64,000 bases of DNA from Sutterella sp047777475 (GTDB lineage Bacteria; Pseudomonadota; Gammaproteobacteria; Burkholderiales; Burkholderiaceae_F): NCBI GenBank assembly GCA_047777475.1, contig JBKEET010000001.1:496001-560000 (forward strand), in the 5' to 3' direction. The position numbers and the translations under genes are program-made. Shown here one piece after another: positions 25,620 to 34,672 of the stretch (positions are counted from its first letter, which is position 1; each line of letters starts with the position of its first letter). The notes below the pieces were generated by a model, which made no database searches, was not told the DNA's origin, and saw only the letters and a program-made list of their open reading frames with translations.

Positions 25620-26471
25620 TTATTCCCAGGCTTCCTTGAAGAGCAGGGCTATCGCATCGAGCCCCGCGCGATTCACGGCAAGATCAGCAGCGGCCTTCGC
25701 CGGGGCCTTGGCGTGAAAGGCGACGCCGATTCCCGCGGCGGCGAGCATCTGCGCATCGTTCGCGCCGTCGCCCGCGGCGAGCACGTCCTTGAGCGAGCAC
25801 CCCTTGAGCGCGCAGAGCACCTCGACCGCTCGGCGCTTGCCTTCCGCGTCGAGGATCTTTCCGCCGCCAGGACCCCGCACTTCGCCCTTGAGCGCGCCGT
25901 TTTCAAACACGATCTCGTTGCCGACCGCGCCCGTCATGCCGAAGTGCCGCAGCGCAGAGCCGGTAAAGGGCGGAAAGCCGCCCGAGACGATGTAGGTCTC
26001 GACGCCTTGGGCGCGGCAGAAGGCAAAAAGCTTTTCCGCGCCCGGCTGCCAGCGCGTGGTGCGGCAGGCCTCCTCGACGAGCGCGGCGGGCTCGCCCTTT
26101 AAAAGGGCGATGCGGCGCTTCAGCGTCTCGGCGAAGTCGGTGATCTCGCCCCGCATCGCGGCGCGGGTGACGGCGCTCACAGCCTCGCCCCTGCCGAACC
26201 TTGCCGCCATCTCGTCGATGCACTCGTTTTCGGTGAGCGTGCCGTCCATGTCGAAGGCCATGAAGCGGATCGATGCGATCGAAAGCCCCGCGCTCACCGG
26301 GAGCACGTCGAGCGTTTCGTCGGCGGAAAGTTCCCTGCAGAGGTCGGAAGCTTCTTTGTCGGAGAGCGAGAGAAAGCGCATCGCGCCGTTCTTTTCGAGC
26401 ACGCGGCCCGCAGAGCGGCGGGCGGCTTCGAGCGCGGCAGTGCTGCCGCCTATCACGATCAGGTCTTTCAT
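25620..26471 (-). CDS. serB: Phosphoserine phosphatase
   Basis: HAD hydrolase that dephosphorylates L-phosphoserine in serine synthesis. Catalytic motif I is FDMDGTLTENECID (both Asp present). The cap domain follows (MRGEITDFAETLKRRIALLKG), then motif II YIVSGGF, motif III Lys in GGKILDAEGK, and motif IV LAAGDGANDAQML. The first 75 residues form an ACT-like N-terminal domain as in E. coli SerB. ATG 26471 is preferred; a TTG six codons upstream is possible. Confidence 0.9.
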   Translation of the reverse strand: MKDLIVIGGSTAALEAARRSAGRVLEKNGAMRFLSLSDKEASDLCRELSADETLDVLPVSAGLSIASIRFMAFDMDGTLTENECIDEMAARFGRGEAVSAVTRAAMRGEITDFAETLKRRIALLKGEPAALVEEACRTTRWQPGAEKLFAFCRAQGVETYIVSGGFPPFTGSALRHFGMTGAVGNEIVFENGALKGEVRGPGGGKILDAEGKRRAVEVLCALKGCSLKDVLAAGDGANDAQMLAAAGIGVAFHAKAPAKAAADLAVNRAGLDAIALLFKEAWE

Positions 26472-26642
26472 AAGCTGAGGCTGGGTCAAAGGGGTCGGTC
26501 AGGCGGCTAGATTAGCGCAAAGCGGAAGCGAGCACAAACGCCTGCGCCCGGCGCGAAGCGGGGCAGGGGAGCCGGCGGGAGCCGCTGTTGCTTCCGCAGG
26601 CCCTATAAAAACAGATTACAATGGCGAAAGACAAAAGTTAAC

Positions 26643-26661
26643 GAGAATGATTTTCTTTACT
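26643..26661 (+). promoter_or_regulatory. Fur-box candidate before feoA
   Basis: GAGAATGATTTTC lies 32-50 bases before the feoA ATG, matching 10 of 14 informative positions of the 7-1-7 Fur motif (TGATAAT-n-ATTATCA). It is 21 bases downstream of the -10 candidate TACAAT (26617-26622). FeoAB is a standard Fur target. Confidence 0.5.
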
Positions 26662-26692
26662 AGACCCTAAGAAAATCGCACGCAATTCCCAA

Positions 26693-26948
26693 ATGACTGA
26701 GACATTCACCCTCGACAAGGCTCCCGCTTCAGGAGCCGCTAGAAGTTGTGGCGGTGAACGCCGAAGGCGTTCCCGAAGACTGGAGAGACTGGCTGGAGGA
26801 AATCGGCTTCTCGCAGGGCGAGCCCTGCGAGGTGATGCATCGGGCCGCGCTCGGCGGCGACCCGATTGCGGTGCGCATCGGTGTTTCGACCTTTGCGCTG
26901 CGCCTTGCCGAAGCCTCCTGCATCCAAGTGAAGCGCAAGGCCGACTGA
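26693..26948 (+). pseudogene. feoA: FeoA (ferrous iron transport accessory protein), frameshifted near residue 17
   Basis: Small SH3-like cytoplasmic protein that supports FeoB. The ATG frame reads MTETFTLDKAPASGAA and then shifts; the +1 frame continues EVVAVNAEGVPEDWRDWLEEIGFSQGEPCEVMHRAALGGDPIAVRIGVSTFALRLAEASCIQVKRKAD, a normal FeoA body. One extra A near 26740 explains it. If the base is real, translation might still start at the GTG at 26748, giving a 66-residue FeoA lacking its first strand. The stop at 26948 is 1 base before the feoB ATG. Confidence 0.75.
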
Positions 26949-26949
26949 C

Positions 26950-28806
26950 ATGGCGCTTTCTCCCGTTGATGTCTATCCGTCGGGCCGCCTTGTGGCGATG
27001 CTCGGCAACCCCAACGCCGGCAAAACTTCGCTCTTCAACATCCTCACGGGCTCCAAGCAGAAAGTCGCCAATTACGCGGGCGTCACCGTTGAGCGCGTCG
27101 AAGGCTTTCTGAAGGATTCCAAGGAGCGCATCCGCATCCTGGACCTTCCCGGCATCTATTCCTTCCATCCCCGCTCGCCCGACGAAAAAGTCACCGTCGA
27201 AGTCCTCAAAGGCGAGGCGAGGGGCGAAAAAAAGCCCGATCTCGTCGTCTGCGTCCTCGATGCGCTCAACATGCGCCGCGGCCTCAAGCTGGTGCTCGGC
27301 GCGCAGCGCCTCGGCCTTCCCGTGATCGTCGTCGTCAACATGATGGACCTTGCCGCGAAGCACGGCATCCACGTGACGGGCGAAGCGCTTTCGGCCGAGC
27401 TCGGCGTTCCCGTGGTGGAGACGAGCGCGGTCAACAAGGAGGGCGTCGAAAAGCTCAAGGCCCTGATCGAAGACACGTCGAAGTGGCAGAGCTACCTGGT
27501 CGACCGCTCGAAGATCCCGGACGACGACCTCGCGCGCTTAAGGGAGATCCTGAAAAAGCTCGGCCTCGACCGCATCTTCACCGACGATTTCTCGGACGCG
27601 GTCGACCGCGTGGTGCTCCATCCCGTCTTCGGCCCGATCCTCCTGATGGCGGTGCTCTTCTTTGTCTTCCAGGCCGTCTTCAGCTGGGCCGCTTACCCGA
27701 TGGACTGGATCGAACAGGGCTTCAACGCCTTGGGCGAGCTCTGCGCGCAGTACCTGCCCGACGGGTTCATCAAGTCGATGCTCGTTGACGCGGTGATCGG
27801 CGGCGTGGGCGGCGTCGTGGTGTTCCTGCCGCAGATCCTGATTCTCTTTTTCTTCATCCTCATCATGGAGGAGTCGGGCTACCTGCCCCGTGCAGCGTTC
27901 CTGCTTGACCGCCTCATGGGCTCGGTCGGGCTTTCGGGCCGCTCCTTCCTGCCGCTGCTTTCCGGCTACGCCTGCGCGGTGCCCGCGGTGATGGCCGCGC
28001 GCATCGTGGGCTCGCCCCGCGATCGCTGGGCGACGATTGCGGTGGCGCCGCTCCTCACCTGCAGCGCGAGGCTTCCGGTCTACGCCGTGATGATCGGCGC
28101 CTTCGTGCCGAACGTGAAGGTCTGGGGCATGGGCCTGCAGGGCATCGTGCTCTTCGTGCTTTATCTTTTCGGCATGCTTGGGGCGCTTACCGTCGCCTGG
28201 ATCCTGAAGCACACGCGCCGCAAGGAAGACCGCCGCATGCTCATGCTCGAGCTCCCGATCTACCACATGCCGCGCCTCGGCGCCCTCCTTCAGGGGCTCT
28301 GGCAGCGCGGCTGCATCTACTTGAAGAAGGTCGGCACGATCATCCTCTGGCTCACGATCCTCCTTTGGGTGCTCACCACGTTCCCTGCGCCGCCCGAAGG
28401 CGCGACGGGCCCCGCGATCAACTACAGCTTCGCGGGCATGATCGGCCGCGCGCTCGAGCCGATCTTCGCGCCGATCGGCTTCAACTGGCAGATGTGCGTC
28501 TCGCTCGTGCCCGCGCTCGGCGCGCGCGAGGTCGCGGTCTCGGCCCTGGGGGCCCTCTATGCGGCCGGCACCGAAGGCGGCGATGCGGCGCTGGTGCCGC
28601 TCCTGCAGCAGGCTTGGACGATACCGATGGGACTCTCCTTCCTCGCATTCTTCGTCTTCAGTCCGTCGTGCTTCGCAACGCTTGCGGCCATCCGCCGCGA
28701 GATGGGCACGTGGAAGGCGCCCGCTGGCCTCTGGCTCGCCTACACGGTGCTCGCCTACGTTTTTGCGTTCGTGATCTATCACATTGCGCTCGCCGTCACT
28801 GCCTAG
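26950..28806 (+). CDS. feoB: Ferrous iron transporter FeoB
   Basis: Inner-membrane Fe2+ permease with a cytosolic G domain. G1 is GNPNAGKTS, G3 is LDLPGIYSF and G4 is VNMMD. A GDI-like helical domain and the two Gate regions follow (PRAAFLLDRLMGSVGLSGRSFLPLLSGYACAVPAVMAARI and RAAFG-type repeat ALGAREVAVSALGALYA). At 618 residues it is shorter than the 773 of E. coli, a common compact form. It is translationally linked to feoA, and a Fur-like box precedes the pair. Confidence 0.95.
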   Translation: MALSPVDVYPSGRLVAMLGNPNAGKTSLFNILTGSKQKVANYAGVTVERVEGFLKDSKERIRILDLPGIYSFHPRSPDEKVTVEVLKGEARGEKKPDLVVCVLDALNMRRGLKLVLGAQRLGLPVIVVVNMMDLAAKHGIHVTGEALSAELGVPVVETSAVNKEGVEKLKALIEDTSKWQSYLVDRSKIPDDDLARLREILKKLGLDRIFTDDFSDAVDRVVLHPVFGPILLMAVLFFVFQAVFSWAAYPMDWIEQGFNALGELCAQYLPDGFIKSMLVDAVIGGVGGVVVFLPQILILFFFILIMEESGYLPRAAFLLDRLMGSVGLSGRSFLPLLSGYACAVPAVMAARIVGSPRDRWATIAVAPLLTCSARLPVYAVMIGAFVPNVKVWGMGLQGIVLFVLYLFGMLGALTVAWILKHTRRKEDRRMLMLELPIYHMPRLGALLQGLWQRGCIYLKKVGTIILWLTILLWVLTTFPAPPEGATGPAINYSFAGMIGRALEPIFAPIGFNWQMCVSLVPALGAREVAVSALGALYAAGTEGGDAALVPLLQQAWTIPMGLSFLAFFVFSPSCFATLAAIRREMGTWKAPAGLWLAYTVLAYVFAFVIYHIALAVTA

Positions 28807-28813
28807 CCCGATG

Positions 28814-28846
28814 CGGGGGAATGATTGCCCGATCGTCCCCCGTTTT
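28814..28846 (+). terminator. Terminator after feoB
   Basis: CGGGGGA (28814-28820) pairs with TCCCCCG (28836-28842), followed by TTTT. Confidence 0.6.
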
Positions 28847-28922
28847 CGGCTCGGCGTGAACCGTTTCCGCAAAAGTCGGATAATGGTGCCCCGCTTAGAT
28901 TTGCAGTGATTGACGCACGCCT

Positions 28923-30317
28923 ATGGCTCGTTCTTCCAAAAAAATCGACATGCTCAGCGGGTCCCTCTGGGACAAGCTGATCATCTTCGCTCTGCCCGTG
29001 GCTTTCACGGGCATCTTCCAGCAGCTCTTCAACACCGCCGACGTGATCGTGCTCGGCCGCTTCGTCTCGAAGGAGGCGATGGCCGCGGTCGGCAACAATG
29101 TGCCGCTGATCGGCCTCATCATCAGCTTCTGCATGGGCCTCGCGCTCGGCGCCAACGTCGTCATTGCCCGCGCGCTCGGCAGGCGCGACGCCGAAGAGGC
29201 GGGGCGCGGCGTGCACACCGCGTTCGCGCTCGCGCTGATCTTCGGCATCGCGATGATGATCCTGGGCGAGCTGATCGCCGCCCCGATGGCCGAGCTGCTC
29301 GGTGTTCCCGAGAGCGTGATGGACCATGCCGTAAGCTACCTGCGCGGCTTCTTCGTCGGCCTGCCGTTCATCGCTGTCTACAACTTCCTCGCCGCCGCTT
29401 ACCGCAGCCAGGGCGACACGCAGACGCCGCTCTGGGCCCTGGTGATGGCCTCGGTCATCAACGCGGCGCTCGACCTCTTTTTCGTGCTGGTGCTTGGCCT
29501 AGGGGCGGGCGCCGTGGCGCTCGCGACGTCGATCGCGAACCTGAGCGCGGCGCTTTTCCTCTTTATTAAGCTACTGCGCATCGAGGGACCGCTGCATCTC
29601 TACGTGAAGAGGCTCTTTGACATCGACCGCACGGCGCTGCGCACGATGGTGCGCATCGGCTGGCCCGCCGGCCTGCAGGGCGCGGTCTTCTCGCTCTCGA
29701 ACCTCATCATCCAGTCGGCCATCAACAGCCTCGGGCCGGACGTGATGGCTGGCTCCGTGGCCGCTTTCACGATCGAGATCAACGTCTACTGCTTCATCAA
29801 CGCGTTCGGACTTGCGTGCACCACGTTCGTGAGCCAGAACTACGGCGCGGGGCAGTTTGAGAGAAGCCGTCACGTGACGAAGGTCGCCACCGGCCTCAAC
29901 GTGATCGCCACGGTTCTGATGGTCGCCCTGGTGCTCGCCTTCGGGCACCAGCTCCTCGGGTTCTTCTCTTCGAGCAAGGAAGTGATCGAGCTCGGCTTTG
30001 TGCGCCTGCTCTGGGTCGTGAGCGCCGAGCCAATCAACGTGATCCTCGAGATGCTCTCGGGCGCGCTTCGCGCCTATGGCTGCTCGATGCCGCCGGCGAT
30101 TCTGATGCTCGTTGCCATCTGCGGTGTGCGAATCGCCTACGTCTTCACGGTCTTTGCGGCCAACCCGACGTACTCGACGCTGATGGCCGTCTATCCGCTC
30201 AGCTGGGTGGTGGCCGCAATCGGGCTCATCATCCTCTACAGGCGCTTCATTCGGAAGCTCGCATTCCGCATCAGGGCGCGGAAAGAGGAAAAGCTTGCGG
30301 CGGCAGCGGAAGACTGA
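28923..30317 (+). CDS. MATE-family multidrug efflux transporter
   Basis: Inner-membrane cation-coupled exporter of 464 residues with twelve hydrophobic segments in two MatE repeats. The first begins IFALPVAFTGIFQQLFNTADVIVLGRFVSKEAMAAVGNN and the second WPAGLQGAVFSLSNLIIQSAINSLG. Both repeats keep the family pattern, including TFVSQNYGAGQFERSRHVTKV. The substrate is unknown. Confidence 0.9.
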   Translation: MARSSKKIDMLSGSLWDKLIIFALPVAFTGIFQQLFNTADVIVLGRFVSKEAMAAVGNNVPLIGLIISFCMGLALGANVVIARALGRRDAEEAGRGVHTAFALALIFGIAMMILGELIAAPMAELLGVPESVMDHAVSYLRGFFVGLPFIAVYNFLAAAYRSQGDTQTPLWALVMASVINAALDLFFVLVLGLGAGAVALATSIANLSAALFLFIKLLRIEGPLHLYVKRLFDIDRTALRTMVRIGWPAGLQGAVFSLSNLIIQSAINSLGPDVMAGSVAAFTIEINVYCFINAFGLACTTFVSQNYGAGQFERSRHVTKVATGLNVIATVLMVALVLAFGHQLLGFFSSSKEVIELGFVRLLWVVSAEPINVILEMLSGALRAYGCSMPPAILMLVAICGVRIAYVFTVFAANPTYSTLMAVYPLSWVVAAIGLIILYRRFIRKLAFRIRARKEEKLAAAAED

Positions 30318-30385
30318 TCGGGCAATTTGAATCGAGGCGCTCCCGGCCGCGAAGGCAGGGCAGTTCCGAAAGGCAAAGAAAAAAA

Positions 30386-30411
30386 CGGGGGCGGAAGAAA
30401 TTCCGTCCCCG
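30386..30411. terminator. Hairpin terminator in the MATE/BASS intergenic region
   Basis: CGGGGGCGGAA pairs with TTCCGTCCCCG around GAAA, with one G-U pair. The A-tract at 30378-30385 makes it a terminator for minus-strand transcription; it also closes the MATE gene. Confidence 0.65.
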
Positions 30412-30543
30412 CTGCTTTCCGCATGCCTGTCGGAGCGCACCCCGAGGTGCATATTGACGGCCCGCAGGTTTGTTGCGGGTCTCGCGGCTCTGCCGCTCTC
30501 GTACGGCGCGGCCGCTGGAAAGCGCGCCTATTCTATAAGAAAA

Positions 30544-30574
30544 CCGCCTGCGGGAGCGGGGCTCCTGCAGGCGG
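30544..30574 (-). terminator. Terminator of the BASS symporter gene
   Basis: CCGCCTGCGGGAGC pairs with GCTCCTGCAGGCGG. On the minus strand it is followed by GGTTTTCTT, 31 bases after the BASS stop codon. Confidence 0.75.
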
Positions 30575-30604
30575 CAGCGGTTGGTCAATCAAAGATCAAG
30601 ACGG

Positions 30605-31630
30605 TTATTCGGCGGTGTGGGTGCCGGCCTTGGTTCCCGCCTTGGCGGCGGCCGTAGCCTTGGCCATCTTGTCGAAGAACGTTTCCTTCTCGCCTTCCTC
30701 GTGCCAGCCCTGCATCACGGACGCGACGGCCGGGCCGGTGATGTTATGGAGAAGGGCGCCGAGGGCGGACGGAAGAGCCGTAAGCGGGCTGGCGGCAAAG
30801 TGCACCGTCGCAAGCGCCACGCCGAGGCCGGAGTTCTGCATGCCGACTTCGAAGCAGAGCGTCTTGCGCTTGGCGAGCTCAAGACCGAAGAGCTTGCCCG
30901 CACCGTAGCCGCAGGCCATGCCGATCAGGTTCTGGATAAGAACGGCCGCGAAGATGACCGGTCCGGTCTGCAGAAGCTGGTTGCCGGAGGCGGCGGTCAC
31001 CGCAGCGACGATCGTCACGATCGCGCCGACCGAGATGAGCGGGAGCGTTGCCATCACGTTGTTCAGGTACTTGCCGAAGTACTTGTTGATGATCACGCCG
31101 GCGGTCACCGGGATAAGGATGATCTTGACGATCGAGATAAACATCGCCCAGGCGCTGATCGGCATCCACTGCGAAGCAAAAAGGTACATCAGCGACGGCG
31201 TCATGATCGGCGCGAGAAGCGTCGTGCACGAGGTGACCGTCACGGAGAGGGCCACATCGCCGCGGGCGAGGAAGCAAACCACGTTCGAGGCGGTGCCGCC
31301 GGGGCAGCAGCCAAGGAGCATCATGCCGACGGCGACTTCCGGCGGAAGGTGCATCACGATGCAGAGCAGGTAGGCCGAGACCGGCATGATGACGAACTGC
31401 GCGGCCACGCCGATGAGCACATCGCGCGGACGGCGGAGCACCTCACGGAAGTCGCCCGGCGTAAGCGTCATGCCCATGCCGAACATCACGACGCCGAGCA
31501 GGGGCGGAATCCATGGGGCTACCTTTTTGAAAATCTCAGGAAAGAAGAATCCCAGAATGCCGAAAACAATGACCCAAAGGGCAAAGGTCTTGTTCACGAA
31601 TTGCGTCACTTTCACTAAGATCTTCAGCAT
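30605..31630 (-). CDS. Bile acid:Na+ symporter (BASS) family transporter
   Basis: Inner-membrane sodium-coupled carrier of 341 residues with about ten hydrophobic segments. The family signature GVVMFGMGMTLTPGDF is present early. MMLLGCCPGGTASNVVCFLARGDVALSVTVTSCTTLLAPIMTPSL forms the Na+-site region, and FEVGMQNSGLGVALA follows in the second half. Bacterial members carry pantoate, pyruvate or other organic anions; the actual substrate here is unknown. The gene is monocistronic. Confidence 0.88.
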   Translation of the reverse strand: MLKILVKVTQFVNKTFALWVIVFGILGFFFPEIFKKVAPWIPPLLGVVMFGMGMTLTPGDFREVLRRPRDVLIGVAAQFVIMPVSAYLLCIVMHLPPEVAVGMMLLGCCPGGTASNVVCFLARGDVALSVTVTSCTTLLAPIMTPSLMYLFASQWMPISAWAMFISIVKIILIPVTAGVIINKYFGKYLNNVMATLPLISVGAIVTIVAAVTAASGNQLLQTGPVIFAAVLIQNLIGMACGYGAGKLFGLELAKRKTLCFEVGMQNSGLGVALATVHFAASPLTALPSALGALLHNITGPAVASVMQGWHEEGEKETFFDKMAKATAAAKAGTKAGTHTAE

Positions 31631-32126
31631 GATCGATTACATCCCGCAGGCGTTGCTCTGCGGGAGCCTCCAAAAGGTTGTATCGCTATTCTTGGTCTGC
31701 GAGTTCATTCGAACTGCTCCTGTTCGCGAGTTGGATTGAATGGGCTGAACTGCTTATAGGCGTAGCGGTTCAGGAAATTTTCCGCGTGAAAATTTTTTTG
31801 CGGTTTCGTCAATTTAGCAATTTTTTCGAAGCCGCCTATAGAGCAAACTGCCTAAAGCGCATAGCTAAATTTGATTTCCGTGCCGAATGCCAAAGGCCCT
31901 AGGGCGAGCGCCTTAGGAGAAAGGGAATATGACGGGCGCCGCAGGCGGGGTTTTGTGCTTATGAATTGAATTTTCTGCAGAACCGATGCGGCTTTTAGGC
32001 TGACGGCCCCCTGGTTTTCACAGCGGGCGAAAGGAGATTTGAACCGGGAGGCGGGAAGAAACGGATGCGGGAAACCCCGATAAGAGAAAGGCCCTGAGAG
32101 CCGAAGCTTTCAGGGCCTTGAAAGGG
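31631..32126. other. Gap between BASS gene and tRNA-His
   Basis: No gene is supported. The first 270 bases are AT-rich and presumably hold the BASS promoter. The end holds the tRNA terminator (32088-32119). Confidence 0.4.
32088..32119 (-). terminator. Terminator of tRNA-His
   Basis: AAGGCCCTGA and TCAGGGCCTT form a 10-bp stem just 3' of the tRNA on the minus strand, then TTTCTCTT. Confidence 0.7.
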
Positions 32127-32203
32127 TGGGGTGGGGGGTGGGACTCGAACCCACGACAACCGGAATCACAATCCGGGACTCTACCAACTGAGCTACGCCC
32201 ACC
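32127..32203 (-). tRNA. tRNA-His (GTG)
   Basis: A cloverleaf reads on the minus strand. It has an extra 5' G (-1) typical of tRNA-His, D arm GCTCAGTTGGTAGAG, anticodon stem CCGGA/TCCGG with loop TTGTGAT (anticodon GTG), T arm GTGGG-TTCGAGT-CCCAC, discriminator C73 and encoded CCA. The acceptor stem GTGGGCG/CCCCCAC has a C6-C67 mismatch, which is unusual and may be a base error. Confidence 0.93.
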
Positions 32204-32332
32204 GTCATGTGAGGAAACGTATTTTACCCAAGCATCCGCCCGGCGCAAGGCGTAGAGGGGAAAATACCGCAAATAGGCTACAGTGCTGTTGGTAGAATAG
32301 CGCCGTCGTCACCAATCCTCTTTCTGTCGCTT

Positions 32333-33361
32333 ATGTCCCGCGCTCCTCATCTTTCCGAATTTGCGGACCGGCTTGCCGCGCTCGGCGCCAAGCCCTCGCA
32401 CATCCGCCGCATCTTCCGCGCCTGGATGGGGCTCTGCCCGTGGGAGGCGAAGGCGAGCCTGCATTTCCCGCAGCCCGTGGAAGAGGCGCTGCCCGCGCTG
32501 CGGAAGGAGCTTGAGGGCCTTTCAAGAGCGCTCTATGTGCCGAGTGCCGCAACGCGCGGCTCGGCAAAATTGATCGTCGAGCTCGCTGACGGCGAGTGCG
32601 TCGAATCGGTGCTGCTGCCGCGGCAGGGCCTCTGCGTTTCGACGCAGGTGGGCTGCGCCGTCGGTTGCCTCTTTTGCCAGACGGGCAGGGGCGGCCTTAT
32701 CCGTCAGCTCTCGAGCGCCGAAATCATTGCGCAGGTGCGCGAGGCAATGATCCTGCGCCCGGGCGGCGTCAAGAAAGTCGTCTTCATGGGCATGGGCGAG
32801 CCGAGCCACAACGCGCAGGCCGTCTGCGAGGCGGTGGAGTTCCTCGGCGATATCGTCGGCCTCGCGCACAAGGACATCGTCGTCTCGACGGTGGGCGACC
32901 CGAAGTTCATCAAGCGCTTAAGCAGTCTGCGTGTGAGACCTGCGCTCGCGCTCAGCCTTCATACCACCGACGATGCATTGAGAAGAAAGCTGCTTCCGAA
33001 GTCGCCCGCCGTGCCCGCAGCGGAGCTTCTGAAGATCGTCCAGGACTACGCGCGCGAGACGAAGTATCCGGTGCAGATCGAGTGGACGCTCATCAAGGGC
33101 GTCAACGATTCGCTCGAAGAAGCGAGGCGTCTCGAGTCGATGCTCGAAAGCGAGTGCGCAATGGTCAACTACATCGCCGTCAACCCGATCGAGGGAACGC
33201 CGTTCGATAGGCCCGAGGGCGACCATATGCAGTCGCTCATCACCGTGCTTCGCCGCAGCGGCAAGAACATCGTCGCCACCATCAGGGAAAGCGCCGCGCA
33301 GGACGTCGAGGGCGGATGCGGACAGCTGAGGGCAAGGGTCCTTCGCAGCATGACCCGCTGA
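32333..33361 (+). CDS. RlmN/Cfr-family radical SAM RNA methyltransferase, divergent
   Basis: Radical SAM enzyme related to RlmN, which methylates C2 of A2503 in 23S rRNA and A37 of some tRNAs. It has the CxxxCxxC cluster in TQVGCAVGCLFCQTG, the SAM-binding VVFMGMGEPSHN, and the methyl-carrying Cys region EGGCGQLRARV near the C terminus. At 342 residues it is shorter than most RlmN. The middle (STVGDPKFIKRLSSLRVRPALALSLHTTDDALRRKLLPKSPAVP) departs from the usual STSGVVP... pattern. It could be a second RlmN-like enzyme with a different RNA target. A TAGAAT -10 candidate is at 32293-32298. Confidence 0.82.
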   Translation: MSRAPHLSEFADRLAALGAKPSHIRRIFRAWMGLCPWEAKASLHFPQPVEEALPALRKELEGLSRALYVPSAATRGSAKLIVELADGECVESVLLPRQGLCVSTQVGCAVGCLFCQTGRGGLIRQLSSAEIIAQVREAMILRPGGVKKVVFMGMGEPSHNAQAVCEAVEFLGDIVGLAHKDIVVSTVGDPKFIKRLSSLRVRPALALSLHTTDDALRRKLLPKSPAVPAAELLKIVQDYARETKYPVQIEWTLIKGVNDSLEEARRLESMLESECAMVNYIAVNPIEGTPFDRPEGDHMQSLITVLRRSGKNIVATIRESAAQDVEGGCGQLRARVLRSMTR

Positions 33362-33656
33362 GGATAAAAACTCAGTAATGCTGTATTCTGTGGGCGCCTG
33401 ATTATCAATAGACGTCATAGAGTCCATGAAAGCGGATGAATCCACTGTTTCGTACCGTGTTGTAGCCGTCGGCCGGCATTCCACCCGGCTGAGGCAGGCC
33501 TCTAGGTATTTTCATCGCATCGAGCAGGCGGAATCTTTTTCGGACGTTCCTTGGCAGGATATCCTGCTTCGGCGTTTTCGCCTCATTGCCGTGCCGAGCA
33601 AGCGCGAGTGCCGGAATGCTTCGGAACGCGCCAAGCGCTTTTTCTGCTAGCTGCTG

Positions 33657-34670
33657 ATGCTCACGCTTTCGGGAGAGATTGCCGCAAAGAGCCTTGATGA
33701 ATGCTTTCTTCAGGCTGATGGCAAAAAAATCATCATCGCGCCTTCGGAAACGGCGGCTGCTATCTATCGCTGGCATCTCGAGGGCGAGGGCTTTCTTGTG
33801 CTCGAGTGCAAGGACGAAACAAAGAAAGCTCGCATCCGTGCTTTTGCCAAGCGAGTTCAAAACCGGATCCGAAGCGAAGGCGTCGATGAAAGCGAAGGCC
33901 TGACTGTTTTCCTCGATCTCTACGATACGGAGCTCCTGCGCCTTTACCGTAGCCTGCATCCAAAGCGCCGTATCGTGCTTCGCCTTCACGACAGCATCGA
34001 AGGCGGCCTGGGCAAGCACAGCTTGACGCTTCGGCGCCTCTCAGAACTGATTGCTCAGCTCATTCGTGAGGGCACGATCAATGAAGCGGAAAGCTACAGC
34101 GCTCACGATGCAGAGGCGCTCGGCATTTTCTACCGGCCTAACGGCGTCAATGTGAAAAAGGTTCGATCGCTCGATGTTCCTTGGCGCGGTAAGCTCGGCG
34201 TTTTTATCGGCGGCGCGTCCGGCAGAACCGTGAATCAGAGGACGCGGCCATTGTTGTCCATCGTAGAGGCGTCAAAGCGTATTTTCGGCTACTATACTCC
34301 GATTCAAATCCAAACTGCTGCAAGCGATGCACAGTGGCTGTCATACCCTCTTTATCTGAAAGAGGCAGCCCAAGCAGAAGTTTTCATCGACATGGTGGGA
34401 CTGTCTCAATCGGAGGTTTTTTCATTTCGCATCCCGGAAGCACTGGCTTTGAACCGTAAGATTATTACGAACAGAATGACAGTTTTATCGGAACCTTTTT
34501 ACAGCCCGGAACGCGTTTTTGTAATCGGTCAGGATTCAGAAGAGTCTCTCCGTGCTTTCTTTGCGCGCGATATCGAGCCAATTCCGAAAGATGTGCTTGA
34601 CCTCTACGATGCCTCACTTTGGTGGAAACCGAAGGATACGAGGAAAGGCAAGAAAATTTCAGGAGATTAG
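33657..34670 (+). CDS. Unidentified protein at the head of the rml cluster
   Basis: I do not recognise the family with certainty. It is a soluble protein of 337 residues without signal peptide or membrane segment. One half is KKIIIAPSETAAAIYRWHLEGEGFLVLECKDE, with a Rossmann-like look; the other is KLGVFIGGASGRTVNQRTRPLLSIVEASKRIFGYYTPIQ. Near the end VFSFRIPEALALNRKIITNR resembles the donor-binding end of glycosyltransferases that act on surface polysaccharide. The stop is 2 bases before the rmlA ATG, so it is in the rml operon and probably acts in O-antigen or capsule assembly. The start is uncertain, with no clear ribosome site at 33657. Confidence 0.6.
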   Translation: MLTLSGEIAAKSLDECFLQADGKKIIIAPSETAAAIYRWHLEGEGFLVLECKDETKKARIRAFAKRVQNRIRSEGVDESEGLTVFLDLYDTELLRLYRSLHPKRRIVLRLHDSIEGGLGKHSLTLRRLSELIAQLIREGTINEAESYSAHDAEALGIFYRPNGVNVKKVRSLDVPWRGKLGVFIGGASGRTVNQRTRPLLSIVEASKRIFGYYTPIQIQTAASDAQWLSYPLYLKEAAQAEVFIDMVGLSQSEVFSFRIPEALALNRKIITNRMTVLSEPFYSPERVFVIGQDSEESLRAFFARDIEPIPKDVLDLYDASLWWKPKDTRKGKKISGD

Positions 34671-34672
34671 TC

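Noticed and set aside
33426..33650. A 74-codon frame before the rml cluster
   Set aside because: No recognisable domain, no ribosome site, and arginine-rich composition typical of random GC-rich frames.
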